Notes: generated from the letters alone by a model not told the origin. A stretch of DNA of 41,741 nt from Flavobacteriales bacterium (GCA_947487055.1 CANKVN010000009.1:1-41741), one strand, 5' to 3'. Positions 1-8,452 are shown, counted from the first letter of the stretch. Numbers and translations are program-made.

Positions 1-364
1 ATTTTGTGTCCTGTCCCCGACAGAAGGGTAAAGCCTACCTGAAGATGCAGATAAGTTGGCCAACGAAATTATCGAAGACTTAAGCCGCCGAACCGGATAT
101 GATATCCAAAGCAATACCCTAAGCAAAACCATCTACACCCCAATAGAATGGGAAAAAATGTTCTCCCTATACAGGGGCAGCGGCCTAGGACTTGCGCATG
201 GTCTAAACCAGATTGGCGCTTTCCGTCCGGCAAATAAAGATGAGTATTTAAATAATGTGTATTATGCAGGTGCCAGTACCCATCCGGGAACCGGCTTGCC
301 AATTGTTGTTATAGGTTCTAGATTAGTCACAGAAAAAATTACCCATGAGCATCCAGTTATTTGA
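1..364 (+). CDS. crtI: Phytoene desaturase CrtI, C-terminal end, with apparent frameshift
   Basis: This is the 3' end of a CrtI-type carotenoid desaturase, which introduces double bonds into phytoene using FAD at the membrane. The clear part is the C-terminal FAD-binding tail: GSGLGLAHGLNQIG, followed by YYAGASTHPGTGLP and a closing SRLVTEKI. The open frame in the track begins at a TTG at 56, but homology runs upstream. Bases 1-39 read ILCPVPDRRVKPT in frame 1 and then hit TGA at 40. The tail continues as EDADKLANEIIEDL in frame 2 from base 41. The CrtI family normally reads through this place without a break, so about two bases (a Trp codon's GG) seem to be missing. It may be a sequencing error or a real lesion. 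The stop overlaps the crtB start by 20 bp, so the two genes are co-transcribed. The N-terminus lies outside the window. Confidence 0.88.
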
Positions 365-1190
365 TAAAACATCAGGAGACATCAGCCGCAAGGTTGCCCT
401 GAATTACAGCACCAGCTTCTCTTTGGGCATCAAATTGCTGGCCAAAGAATACCGTTGGGCGGTTTTTGCCGTTTATGGTTTTGTACGCGTTGCCGACGAA
501 ATCGTGGATACCTTTCATGGTCACGACAAGGAAGCGCTTCTGCAAGAGTTTAAAATGCAGACATACAAAGCCATTGAAACAGGCATTAGCACCAATCCAA
601 TATTGCATTCCTTTCAATTAGCTGTTAAGGAATTTGGCATCGAAAATGAGCTCATAGAGCCGTTTTTTCAGTCCATGGCAGCAGATTTGGACCAAACTAC
701 ACACGATAGCGCAAGCTACGATCAATATATCTATGGCAGTGCTGAGGTGGTGGGTTTGATGTGTCTGCGTATTTTTTGCAAGAACAACGATTTTCAATAT
801 CAGGCGTTGTTGCCCCATGCGCGCAGTTTGGGTGCAGCATTTCAAAAGGTTAATTTTCTGCGGGATTTGAAAAGTGATGTGGATGAACGCGGAAGGATTT
901 ATTTTCCCGGTGTGGATTTTGAAGCTTTCAATGAGGATGATAAAAACCAAATCATTGCCGATGTGAAAAAGGATTTTGCCCATGCCCTTGAAGGAATTCG
1001 CAAACTGCCGGTCGGTTGCAGGCTCGGGGTTTACACGGCATACATTTATTACCTAAAATTGCTGGAAAAAATTCAGCGCAGCAGTGCCCAGGAAATTGTA
1101 GGCAACCGTATTCGGATTGCCAATGGTCAAAAACTGGTGCTACTGGCTAAAAGTTTCGTTCGCGAGCGCATGATGCGTGCCGCACTGTGA
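345..1190 (+). CDS. crtB: Phytoene synthase CrtB
   Basis: CrtB condenses two geranylgeranyl diphosphates into phytoene, the first committed step of carotenoid synthesis. At 281 aa it has the usual length for the squalene/phytoene synthase family. Both Asp-rich Mg-diphosphate binding motifs are visible: DEIVD at residues 51-55, preceded by YGFVRVA, and DLKSDVDERGRIYFP from about residue 174. The ATG at 345 lies inside the 3' end of crtI, giving a 20-bp overlap that implies translational coupling. The gene runs toward radA, with only 19 bp between the convergent stops and no terminator that I can see. The cognate GGPP synthase and cyclase are not in the window. Confidence 0.96.
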   Translation: MSIQLFDKTSGDISRKVALNYSTSFSLGIKLLAKEYRWAVFAVYGFVRVADEIVDTFHGHDKEALLQEFKMQTYKAIETGISTNPILHSFQLAVKEFGIENELIEPFFQSMAADLDQTTHDSASYDQYIYGSAEVVGLMCLRIFCKNNDFQYQALLPHARSLGAAFQKVNFLRDLKSDVDERGRIYFPGVDFEAFNEDDKNQIIADVKKDFAHALEGIRKLPVGCRLGVYTAYIYYLKLLEKIQRSSAQEIVGNRIRIANGQKLVLLAKSFVRERMMRAAL

Positions 1191-1209
1191 TTTGGTTTTT
1201 GCCCTTTTC

Positions 1210-2568
1210 TTAGCCAAATAACCAGCTGAACATCTCATCCACCCGTCCAAAGCGGTGAATCTTGATTTTGGAACTTCCTATCTGCACTTTGTTGTATTTG
1301 GAAATAACAATCTCCTCAAATCCGAGTTTTTCGGCCTCTGTAATCCTTTGCTCCACGCGCTGTACGGCCCGTATTTCGCCACTTAGGCCAACCTCTCCGG
1401 CAAATACCGTTTTGGATGGAGCCACCACTCCCTGATAACTGCTCATGATGGCTGTGGCAATTGCCAGATCCAGCGCTGGGTCTTCAATGCGTATGCCGCC
1501 GGCAAGGTTGATGAACACATCTTGTGCCCCCAACCTGAATCCACAACGCTTTTCCAGAACTGCCAGCAACATGTTTAATCTCCTGAGGTCAAAACCTGTA
1601 GACGAACGTTGTGGAGTGCCATAAACAGCTGTACTGACCAACGATTGCGTTTCCAGCAATATCGGGCGCACGCCTTCCATCGCCGCGGCAATGGCAATGC
1701 CGGAAATCTCTTCATCCCGTTCTGCTAAAAATATTTGAGATGGGTTTTGAACGGCTGCCAAACCAGTTCCGGTCATTTCGTAAATTCCCATTTCGTGGGT
1801 ACCGCCAAACCTGTTTTTAAGGGTTCTTAGGATCCTGAAGTGATAATTGCGGTCGCCCTCAAATTGCAATACCGTATCGACCATGTGCTCCAGTATTTTG
1901 GGACCTGCAATGCTGCCATCTTTGGTGATGTGCCCAATTAAAAATACCGAAACGTTGTTTTCTTTGGCAAACCTGAGCAGTTTTCCGGTGCACTCCCTGA
2001 TTTGGGAAACACTGCCCGGTGTAGCTTCAAGCATCTCGGAAAAAAGTGTTTGAACGGAATCTACCACCACAATGGCGGGTTTTTGTTCCTGTAAAATTTG
2101 AAGAATGGCCTCAATACGGGTTTCGGTTAACACATCGCAACGCTCATTGTCAATGCCAATGCGCTCGGCACGCAATTTTACCTGTTCGGCGCTTTCCTCT
2201 CCGGAAACGTACATAACCTGTTCGTTCAATTTGAGTGCCACCTGCAACAGCAGTGTGCTTTTCCCGATTCCGGGCTCGCCACCAAGCAAAACCAGGCTTC
2301 CGGGTACCAAACCGCCGCCAAGCACCAGGTTTAATTCTGTGTCCGGCATGATCATCCGTTGCGTATTGTTGCTGGCAATCTCGTTTATTTTTTGGGTTAC
2401 CGAACGGTCTGATGGATGGGTTTTTACCCAGCCCGCCGGACTGTTTTTAACCACCACCACTTCTTCCCGAAGGGTATTCCATTCTCCGCAAGCATTGCAC
2501 TTGCCGGCCCACTTGGAACTCTCCGCTCCGCATTGGTTGCAGAAATAAACTGTTTTGCTTTTGGCCAT
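1210..2568 (-). CDS. radA: DNA repair protein RadA (Sms)
   Basis: RadA is a RecA-like, hexameric branch-migration ATPase used in recombinational repair. In order it has an N-terminal C4 zinc finger (CNQCG and CNACGEW), a RecA core with Walker A GEPGIGKST, the RadA-specific KNRFG motif, and a C-terminal Lon-like domain (GGIRIEDPALDLAIA). The track opens six codons earlier at 2586. I choose the ATG at 2568 because family members typically begin with MAKSKTVYFC directly before the zinc finger; this gives 452 aa. The gene is divergent from nfu, with a 123-bp shared upstream region. Its stop lies 19 bp from that of crtB. Confidence 0.97.
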   Translation of the reverse strand: MAKSKTVYFCNQCGAESSKWAGKCNACGEWNTLREEVVVVKNSPAGWVKTHPSDRSVTQKINEIASNNTQRMIMPDTELNLVLGGGLVPGSLVLLGGEPGIGKSTLLLQVALKLNEQVMYVSGEESAEQVKLRAERIGIDNERCDVLTETRIEAILQILQEQKPAIVVVDSVQTLFSEMLEATPGSVSQIRECTGKLLRFAKENNVSVFLIGHITKDGSIAGPKILEHMVDTVLQFEGDRNYHFRILRTLKNRFGGTHEMGIYEMTGTGLAAVQNPSQIFLAERDEEISGIAIAAAMEGVRPILLETQSLVSTAVYGTPQRSSTGFDLRRLNMLLAVLEKRCGFRLGAQDVFINLAGGIRIEDPALDLAIATAIMSSYQGVVAPSKTVFAGEVGLSGEIRAVQRVEQRITEAEKLGFEEIVISKYNKVQIGSSKIKIHRFGRVDEMFSWLFG

Positions 2569-2648
2569 GCCGCAATTTACATTCAATTAACAAGGGGTTA
2601 TTCCCATTTTATTAACCCATTGCTTTTATTTAGAAAGATTACAAACTG

Positions 2649-2681
2649 TTGTGATTTTTCTTCAAAATGAGCGTAATTTTG
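2649..2681 (+). promoter_or_regulatory. Bacteroidota-type promoter for nfu
   Basis: A TTG at 2649-2651 is followed after 22 bp by TAATTTTG at 2674-2681, an exact match to the Bacteroidota -7 consensus TAnnTTTG. The box ends only 10 nt before the nfu ATG, so the 5' leader would be a few nucleotides at most. Confidence 0.55.
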
Positions 2682-2691
2682 TAACCACATT

Positions 2692-3261
2692 ATGGAACCA
2701 TCAGCTGAAAATTTCGTGACAATTTATGCCGAAGCAACACCCAATCCGGAAAGCATGAAGTTTGTTTCCAGCAAAATGTTGTTGCCCAACGACAGTGCCG
2801 ATTTTCGAACCGCCGCTTCTGCAGTTGATTCCGCTTTGGCCACTGCACTTTTTGAAATGCCTTTCGTAAATGGTGTGTTCATCATGAACAATTTTGTTTC
2901 TATCACCAAGAACAATGATTACGAGTGGTTTGACCTTATCCCTGATTTACGCACATTTTTTCAGGAATGGATTCAGGATGGGAAAATGATTGTGTCACCA
3001 AAACAACAGCTGAGCCCGGAGCAGGAAACGGAAGTTGAGCGCAAAATTCGTCAGCTTTTGGAAGACCACGTTCGTCCGGCAGTTGAAATGGATGGTGGTG
3101 CCATCGATTTTAAAAGTTTTGAAAACGGCGTTGTTACAGTTCAAATGAAAGGGAGCTGTTCCGGTTGTCCTTCTTCTACCATGACGTTAAAATCTGGTAT
3201 CGAAAATCTGCTTAAGCGCATGGTGCCTGAGGTTCAGGCCGTAGAAGCGGAAGCTGTTTAA
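2692..3261 (+). CDS. NifU/Nfu-type iron-sulfur scaffold protein
   Basis: This 189-aa protein has the two-domain layout of Nfu carriers, which receive Fe-S clusters and hand them to apoproteins in the cytoplasm. The first half (about residues 8-95) is the Nfu N-terminal domain, beginning with the typical EATPNPESMKFV. The second half (about 110-180) is the NifU C-terminal domain, with MDGGAIDF and the cluster-binding CSGC motif. It is a single gene with its own promoter immediately upstream; other iron-sulfur genes are not adjacent, although an HscA-type chaperone gene lies 26 kb away. The ATG at 2692 is the first in frame and sits 10 nt after the -7 box. Confidence 0.93.
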   Translation: MEPSAENFVTIYAEATPNPESMKFVSSKMLLPNDSADFRTAASAVDSALATALFEMPFVNGVFIMNNFVSITKNNDYEWFDLIPDLRTFFQEWIQDGKMIVSPKQQLSPEQETEVERKIRQLLEDHVRPAVEMDGGAIDFKSFENGVVTVQMKGSCSGCPSSTMTLKSGIENLLKRMVPEVQAVEAEAV

Positions 3262-3342
3262 ATATTTTCTTCATTCCCTTACACTGCATTATTCGGGATT
3301 TCGCCCGTATTTCCTTTTATTTGCCATTCTTAAGTAATAACC

Positions 3343-5235
3343 ATGGCAAATACCTTATATAATGAATTCAAAGATCCGGATTATAAGTCTCTACACCAGT
3401 TCTTCCTGAATTCAGCCCATCACATTCACACTCCCGATACGGTTTACCTGACAAAGAAGGAAAAAGGAGCTTGGGTCGATTACACTTACCGCGACCTGCT
3501 TGCATACATTGATTGTATCACCGGATGGCTTATGAGCCGCGGTTTACAAAAGGGAGACAGGGTTTCTCTAATTATGGACAATAGTCCCGAATTTTATTGC
3601 ATTGACCAGTCACTGCAAAAACTGGGATTGATCAATGTGAGTATTTACCCCACGCTTACCCCTGATGAAACAGCTTTCATCCTCAATGATTCCGGTGCGA
3701 AAATCCTGATTGTTGGGAATCATTTTCTATTGAAAAAGTTTAAAAAAGTAGAAGAAAAGTGCCCTACCGTAGAAATGGTTGTTGGTTTGCCAGAGGATAT
3801 CGATACCGATGAAAAACTCATTACCTATTCCTCCATGATAGAGCAGGGTAGAAGCCTTTATGCGGGCTGGAGTTCGCAAATAGAAGAGCGTTTTCTGCAA
3901 GTGGGGCACGATGATGTTGCCACACTGATCTATACTTCCGGAACTACCGGTGTTCCCAAAGGCGCCATGCTCACCCATTATAACTTTTTAAGCAATTGCT
4001 ATGATGCCAATGATTTGGTTCCGGATATCACCAAGGATGACAGGTTCCTGAGCTTTTTGCCATTGAGCCATGTATTTGAGCGTATGGCATACTACCTCAC
4101 GACTTATATTGGTGCTTCTGTAGCATTTGCTGAAAACATTGATAAGGTTGCCCCAAACATGGCCGAAGTAAGGCCCACACTGATGGCATGTGTGCCACGA
4201 TTGCTGGAGCGGGTGCACGATCGTGTTATGAAAAGCGGAACCGAAGCCGGTGGCATGAAAGCCGCTATTTTCCGTTGGTCTTTGGGAGTGGGTGAAACCG
4301 CACGCCATACCAAAGATGCCGGTAAGTCAAGAGGTCCGCTGCTTGCAGCCAAATATGCGCTTGCCAATAAATTGGTATTCTCAAAAATCAAGCAAAAAAT
4401 GGGTGGAAGACTTAAATTGTTTGTTTCAGGCGGGGGGGCTTTGCCACCGCATGTAGGTGAGTTTTTTGCAAACCTGGGCATTCAGGTTCAGGAAGGATTT
4501 GGGCTAACGGAAACTTCGCCATTTATTACGGTAAATGAATACAACAGACAAGTCTACGGCACCGTGGGCAGGGTAGCGCCAAGGCAGCAGGTAGCCATAC
4601 AAAATCCGGATACCAAAGAGGTTTATACCATTCAGTCCTATAAAAGTTTCCATCCGGATTTCGTATCTCAGGAAGGGGAAATATTGGCCAAGGGCCCAAA
4701 TATCATGAAGGGCTATTGGAACAACAAAGTTGAAACTGATAAGGTATTTGACGAGGAAGGATGGTTCCATACCGGTGATATTGGCCGATTTGAAAAAGGG
4801 TACCTGAAAATTACCGATCGCTTGAAAAATATGCTGGTTACCTCGTTGGGTAAAAATATCTTTCCTACCCAGCTGGAAAATAATTTCCTTAAAAGTCCCC
4901 GAATAGAACAAATTTTTATCATTGGTGATAAACGCGAGTTTATCACCGCCATCATTGTCCCAAATAGGGATGAAGCCCTTTCTCAGATTGGTGTTTCGGC
5001 CTCTGCTTTTGAAGGGGATTCACCATTTATGGACCATGAAGCATTACAGCATTGGTTGGCGGAAGACATAAAAAAATACAACGAAAACTTGTCTAAATTT
5101 GAGCGGGTTAAAGAATTTCTAATAAAGCGCAATCCCTTTTCCATAGAAGATGGCGATATGACCATCACCCTTAAAGTAAAACGTAAAATTGTGATGGAGA
5201 AGTTTGCCAAAGAAATAGACAATATGTACCTGTAA
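3343..5235 (+). CDS. Long-chain fatty acid-CoA ligase (AMP-dependent)
   Basis: This enzyme activates fatty acids with ATP and CoA to acyl-CoA through an acyl-adenylate. It has 630 aa, similar to the long FadD/FAA-type ligases. Visible motifs are the P-loop TSGTTGVPKGAM near residue 200, the linker motif GFGLTETSP near 385, the adenylate motif HTGD near 475, and a C-terminal catalytic-lysine region (ITLKVKRKIVMEKF). It is a stand-alone forward gene, with an 81-bp gap from nfu and about 100 bp to the next gene. Chain-length specificity cannot be read from the sequence. Confidence 0.93.
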   Translation: MANTLYNEFKDPDYKSLHQFFLNSAHHIHTPDTVYLTKKEKGAWVDYTYRDLLAYIDCITGWLMSRGLQKGDRVSLIMDNSPEFYCIDQSLQKLGLINVSIYPTLTPDETAFILNDSGAKILIVGNHFLLKKFKKVEEKCPTVEMVVGLPEDIDTDEKLITYSSMIEQGRSLYAGWSSQIEERFLQVGHDDVATLIYTSGTTGVPKGAMLTHYNFLSNCYDANDLVPDITKDDRFLSFLPLSHVFERMAYYLTTYIGASVAFAENIDKVAPNMAEVRPTLMACVPRLLERVHDRVMKSGTEAGGMKAAIFRWSLGVGETARHTKDAGKSRGPLLAAKYALANKLVFSKIKQKMGGRLKLFVSGGGALPPHVGEFFANLGIQVQEGFGLTETSPFITVNEYNRQVYGTVGRVAPRQQVAIQNPDTKEVYTIQSYKSFHPDFVSQEGEILAKGPNIMKGYWNNKVETDKVFDEEGWFHTGDIGRFEKGYLKITDRLKNMLVTSLGKNIFPTQLENNFLKSPRIEQIFIIGDKREFITAIIVPNRDEALSQIGVSASAFEGDSPFMDHEALQHWLAEDIKKYNENLSKFERVKEFLIKRNPFSIEDGDMTITLKVKRKIVMEKFAKEIDNMYL

Positions 5236-5247
5236 GAATGCCGTATG

Positions 5248-5282
5248 TTGATTATTGTCAACCGCATGTTGATAATAATCAA
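5248..5282. promoter_or_regulatory. Tandem FNR/CRP-family operator boxes
   Basis: Two palindromes of the FNR consensus type TTGAT-N4-ATCAA stand in tandem. Box 1 (5248-5261) is TTGAT TATT GTCAA, with one mismatch. Box 2 (5269-5282) is TTGAT AATA ATCAA, a perfect match. Their centres are 21 bp apart, two helical turns, so bound dimers would face the same side of the DNA. Box 2 is centred about 42-44 bp upstream of the start site predicted from the -7 element at 5306-5313, which is the class II activator position. An FNR/CRP-type regulator of this genome is inferred, not seen. Confidence 0.55.
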
Positions 5283-5305
5283 TGTGCGGTATATTGAAAA
5301 TATTC

Positions 5306-5313
5306 TAATTTTG
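5306..5313 (+). promoter_or_regulatory. -7 element of the promoter for the WecA-like gene
   Basis: TAATTTTG matches the Bacteroidota -7 consensus TAnnTTTG exactly. No good -33 TTG lies at the usual distance, which fits a promoter dependent on an activator bound at the FNR-type boxes upstream. The start codon follows 24 nt later. Confidence 0.5.
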
Positions 5314-5337
5314 TCGGCAGTATTAATAACTGGATAA

Positions 5338-6357
5338 TTGAATTTAGTACTGGCTCTTGGATTGATGTCTGTCTGCAGCGCGGGAGCAGTTTTGTTTTTG
5401 CGCCTGGCTAGGCTCTACGGATTGCACGATCACCCCACAGGTAGAAGCTCTCATCGTAAGCCAACCGTAACGGGTATGGGTATTATCGTTGCCCTGGCAT
5501 TCATCGTATACTTAATTTGGCATCCGCTTACCTTACCGGAATACTTTGTTGTCGGTTTTTTCATCGTCACTGCAGTGAGTTTCCTGGATGATATTCTCTT
5601 TCTTAAACACTCATTTCGCCTGATAGTGCAAATTATTACCATGGTGATGTTGTTGTACCAAATGCCGTTTAGCAGCCTTGGCACCGAGGCAATTCCCATT
5701 TTTCTTGCATCCTTGATTTTTGGAATAGGCGTTTTAAACTCCTATAACTTCATGGATGGGGTCAATGGAATGCTCACACTCCACGCGTTGCTGGTGTTTA
5801 CCGGCTTGCTATTTTTGAACGAGCATATTACCGATCTTCAAGGCAACCTGATACATTTTACAGATTCCAATTTTATCCTCAGCATCATCATCCCGCTTGC
5901 CATATTCGGTTTTTTTAACATTCGCAGATCAGCAGTAGCCTTTATGGGGGATGTGGGAAGTATCTCCATCGCATTTATCACGGTGTTTTTAATCTACACC
6001 CTGATTTTCAAAACCGGAAATTACATGTTTCTCCTAATGTTCAGCGTTTTTGGCGCCGATGCAGCACTCACAGTCTGCTACAAGCTGATTTTGGGCGAAA
6101 ACATATTTGTGCCGCACCGCGATTTCTTATTCAAAAAACTGGTTCATCTTGGCAAATGGTCCCACTTAAAAGTGAGTAGCTGGTATTTTGCTGTTCAGGC
6201 CCTTATTAATGTAATTATTATCGGGTTGTTCTCCAATACGCCAAAGCTCAGTACCCAGATTTCAGTGCTTTTTATCGGTTGTGTTGTCCTCACGGCAATT
6301 TACATCTACGGTCAATCCTTGTTTCCCCGCAAAGCGGCGCTGAAATCAAAGGATTAA
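5338..6357 (+). CDS. WecA/WbpL-like undecaprenyl-phosphate sugar-1-phosphate transferase
   Basis: This polytopic membrane enzyme belongs to the MraY/WecA glycosyltransferase 4 family, which starts O-antigen or other polysaccharide synthesis by moving a sugar-1-phosphate onto undecaprenyl phosphate. At 339 aa with about ten hydrophobic segments it fits the family. Recognisable motifs are the N-terminal HPTGRSSHRKPT loop, NFMDGVNGM near residue 136, FMGDVGS near 203, and a PHRDFLF loop near 258 that resembles the sugar-specific loop of WbpL/WbcO rather than MraY. The track start is a TTG directly after an in-frame stop; an ATG at 5365 is an alternative that would trim the first membrane helix. 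The 3' end overlaps convergent cruF by 12 bp. The FNR-type boxes upstream suggest oxygen or redox control. Confidence 0.85.
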   Translation: MNLVLALGLMSVCSAGAVLFLRLARLYGLHDHPTGRSSHRKPTVTGMGIIVALAFIVYLIWHPLTLPEYFVVGFFIVTAVSFLDDILFLKHSFRLIVQIITMVMLLYQMPFSSLGTEAIPIFLASLIFGIGVLNSYNFMDGVNGMLTLHALLVFTGLLFLNEHITDLQGNLIHFTDSNFILSIIIPLAIFGFFNIRRSAVAFMGDVGSISIAFITVFLIYTLIFKTGNYMFLLMFSVFGADAALTVCYKLILGENIFVPHRDFLFKKLVHLGKWSHLKVSSWYFAVQALINVIIIGLFSNTPKLSTQISVLFIGCVVLTAIYIYGQSLFPRKAALKSKD

Positions 6358-6981
6358 GCGCAATACACCAAAGAATAATGTTTGGATAACCAACAGGCCA
6401 ATGGCTATGTTGTTGCGCTCTATTTTGCTCATCCAGATAAACAAACGCAGCAATATAAAGGAGCAGATAAACCAGGCCAGGTAGTTTTGATTGGGGATAA
6501 TGCCCTTTTGCCAATGCCATAAATCCATCCAAACGGCCACAGGTTCCATGATGAAATCATAACAGGTCATCATCAGGCCGCCAATGGCAGCCAAAAACCA
6601 TGGGTTAGATACCTTTCCGGCCAGAAATGAAGTCGTAAAAAAGATAAGCATGGCCCAGTTTACCGCAATCATAAATGGAATTCCCTGCCATCCGGGCCCG
6701 AGGGTTTTGCCATAATGGTAGTTGCCGAAAACGAGGCCTGTGTGAACGCCCGCATATTCAATAAAAAACCCTGCCGCTCCCACGCAAAACAAGCCAAGCA
6801 AAAGCCCAACGGTCCATTTTTTTTGAAACAAAAGCGGTATCAGCAAGGAAACAGCCAGGTTCACAGGGGTAAGCTGTATGAAATAATGCCTTATTCCGGC
6901 ATTGCCAAAACTGAGGCCGATTGCCCCCACCGTATATATAATTGCGGCTATTCCTATGACCCTCTTTTCAGTGCTTTGCAT
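6346..6981 (-). CDS. cruF: CruF-like carotenoid 1',2'-hydratase (DUF422 family)
   Basis: This 211-aa protein with about six or seven hydrophobic segments belongs to the carotenoid biosynthesis/CruF family (DUF422). These enzymes add water to the psi end of an acyclic or monocyclic carotenoid. Family-like stretches include EYAGVHTGLVFGNYHYG, GIPFMIAVNW and MTCYDFIMEPVAV. It overlaps the end of the crtD-like gene by 14 bp and so is co-transcribed with it. Hydration followed by 3',4'-desaturation is the standard order for making the hydroxylated, extended psi end found in flexixanthin- or saproxanthin-type pigments. Symbol assigned from family and context; exact substrate unknown. Confidence 0.82.
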   Translation of the reverse strand: MQSTEKRVIGIAAIIYTVGAIGLSFGNAGIRHYFIQLTPVNLAVSLLIPLLFQKKWTVGLLLGLFCVGAAGFFIEYAGVHTGLVFGNYHYGKTLGPGWQGIPFMIAVNWAMLIFFTTSFLAGKVSNPWFLAAIGGLMMTCYDFIMEPVAVWMDLWHWQKGIIPNQNYLAWFICSFILLRLFIWMSKIERNNIAIGLLVIQTLFFGVLRLIL

Positions 6982-8452
6982 GGTGCTGACCGATAATGAT
7001 ATCGCTGGCTATTCTTCCGCCGAGTACGCACAAAGGTATACCTCCGCCGGGATGAACACTGCCGCCGCAAAAGTATAACCCTTTTGGGTTTTTTGTGAAA
7101 TTGGCTTGCCTGAAAAATGCCGACATCAAGTTATTGCTGCTGCTGCCATATAAAGATCCGAAAGAACTGCCGGTAAATTGTTCAATCCTTACAGGGTCCA
7201 GGTATTCCTCAAATGCTATCAGGGATTCAACATCGCAACCAAGCTGTTTGCTGATTTTAGCCAGAACAGATGCACGCGCTTCCTGCCGAAAAGCTTCCCA
7301 GTCCTGACCCTTGTTTGCCGGAACATTGATCATCACAAACCAGTTTTCACAGCCCTCAGGAGCGTCGGTTTTGTCCATTTTAGAGCTGATGTTGATGTAA
7401 ATTGTAGGGTCTTTGCTGATTTCTTTCCGATTGAAAATGCCATCAAATTCATCCTGGTAATCGGCACTGAAGAGGATATTGTGCAGGTGTAGTTCGGGGA
7501 ATGTTTTGCGGATGCCCCAATAAAAAATCAATGCGGAGCTGCTGGGCTCGGCTTGTTTTATTTTTTTGGGTAATGGCATGCCCAGCAACTGGTAGGTGAG
7601 GCGCACATCCAGGTTGGAAACGACCAAATCTGTTTTTTGGGAAATATGGTCTATTTCGATGCCTGTGATTGTACCTTCCTGATGCTTTATGGCGGTTATC
7701 TTTTTTCCAAAATGAAAATGAACACCCAATTGGGTAGCCCTGGCAAACAATGCACGGGGAATGGCAATCATCCCTCCGGCTGGATAGAAAGCGCCAATGC
7801 CCATCTCCAAATGAGGTATTACGTTAAGCGTGGAGGGCGCTTTCCATGGGTTGGAGCCGTTGTAGGTGGCAAAACGATCGAAGTACTGCACCAAATGGCT
7901 GTTGTTGAGTGCATCCTTGTTGGCATTGTGCATGCTTTTGCTGATGCCGATAAAGGGCAAATTTAAAATTCCCCGGAGCCCTTTGGGATTCAAATAGGTG
8001 CCAATCCGGTGAAGGCTTCTTTCCAGAAATACAGGTGAGGTGATGCGGTAAATGAACTTGCTTTTTGCAAGATGCCTTGCAATTTTCTTTGGCTCAACCC
8101 CAAAGGTGGTGGCTGCCGCCGATATGAATGCTGTTTGGTCTGCAGGGGCCTGAAAACGCAGGCCATCCTCATAAAAGTAATGGCAGAGGGTATCCATGCG
8201 CTGATATTGAAAAGGTACATTGCCAGCAAGCAGCTCATCGATGAAGTGCGGCATTGTAAATAGGGAAGGGCCTGCATCAAAGCGGTATCCATTCTCTTTT
8301 ATTTCAGCCAGCTTGCCTCCGGGTTCGTTTTTTTGTTCATACACATGCACCTCGTATCCGGCTTCTGCCAGCCTGATGGCTGCGGTTAATCCGCCAATCC
8401 CGGCTCCGGCAATGCTAATCTTTTTCAATACCTTATGTAACCGAAGATGCAT
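6968..8452 (-). CDS. crtD: CrtD-like hydroxycarotenoid 3,4-desaturase (CrtI superfamily)
   Basis: This is an FAD-dependent desaturase of the CrtI superfamily. It has an N-terminal dinucleotide-binding motif (GAGIGGLTAAIRLAEAG), then EPGGKLAEI and FDAGPSLFTMP, and the C-terminal FAD motif YFCGGSVHPGGGIPLC. The central stretch FDRFATYNGSNPWKAP is typical of Bacteroidota CrtD-type enzymes rather than of the phytoene desaturase at the left edge of the window. The partner cruF overlaps downstream. The track start at 8551 adds a low-complexity hydrophobic leader from AT-rich promoter DNA. I prefer the ATG at 8452 (494 aa); a TTG at 8428 would begin exactly at KKISIAGAG. A plain phytoene desaturase function cannot be excluded. 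Confidence 0.83.
   Translation of the reverse strand: MHLRLHKVLKKISIAGAGIGGLTAAIRLAEAGYEVHVYEQKNEPGGKLAEIKENGYRFDAGPSLFTMPHFIDELLAGNVPFQYQRMDTLCHYFYEDGLRFQAPADQTAFISAAATTFGVEPKKIARHLAKSKFIYRITSPVFLERSLHRIGTYLNPKGLRGILNLPFIGISKSMHNANKDALNNSHLVQYFDRFATYNGSNPWKAPSTLNVIPHLEMGIGAFYPAGGMIAIPRALFARATQLGVHFHFGKKITAIKHQEGTITGIEIDHISQKTDLVVSNLDVRLTYQLLGMPLPKKIKQAEPSSSALIFYWGIRKTFPELHLHNILFSADYQDEFDGIFNRKEISKDPTIYINISSKMDKTDAPEGCENWFVMINVPANKGQDWEAFRQEARASVLAKISKQLGCDVESLIAFEEYLDPVRIEQFTGSSFGSLYGSSSNNLMSAFFRQANFTKNPKGLYFCGGSVHPGGGIPLCVLGGRIASDIIIGQHHAKH

Noticed and set aside
3293-3306. CGGG-ATTTCG-CCCG hairpin between nfu and the acyl-CoA ligase
   Set aside because: Only a 4-bp stem with no clean T tract; too weak to call a terminator.
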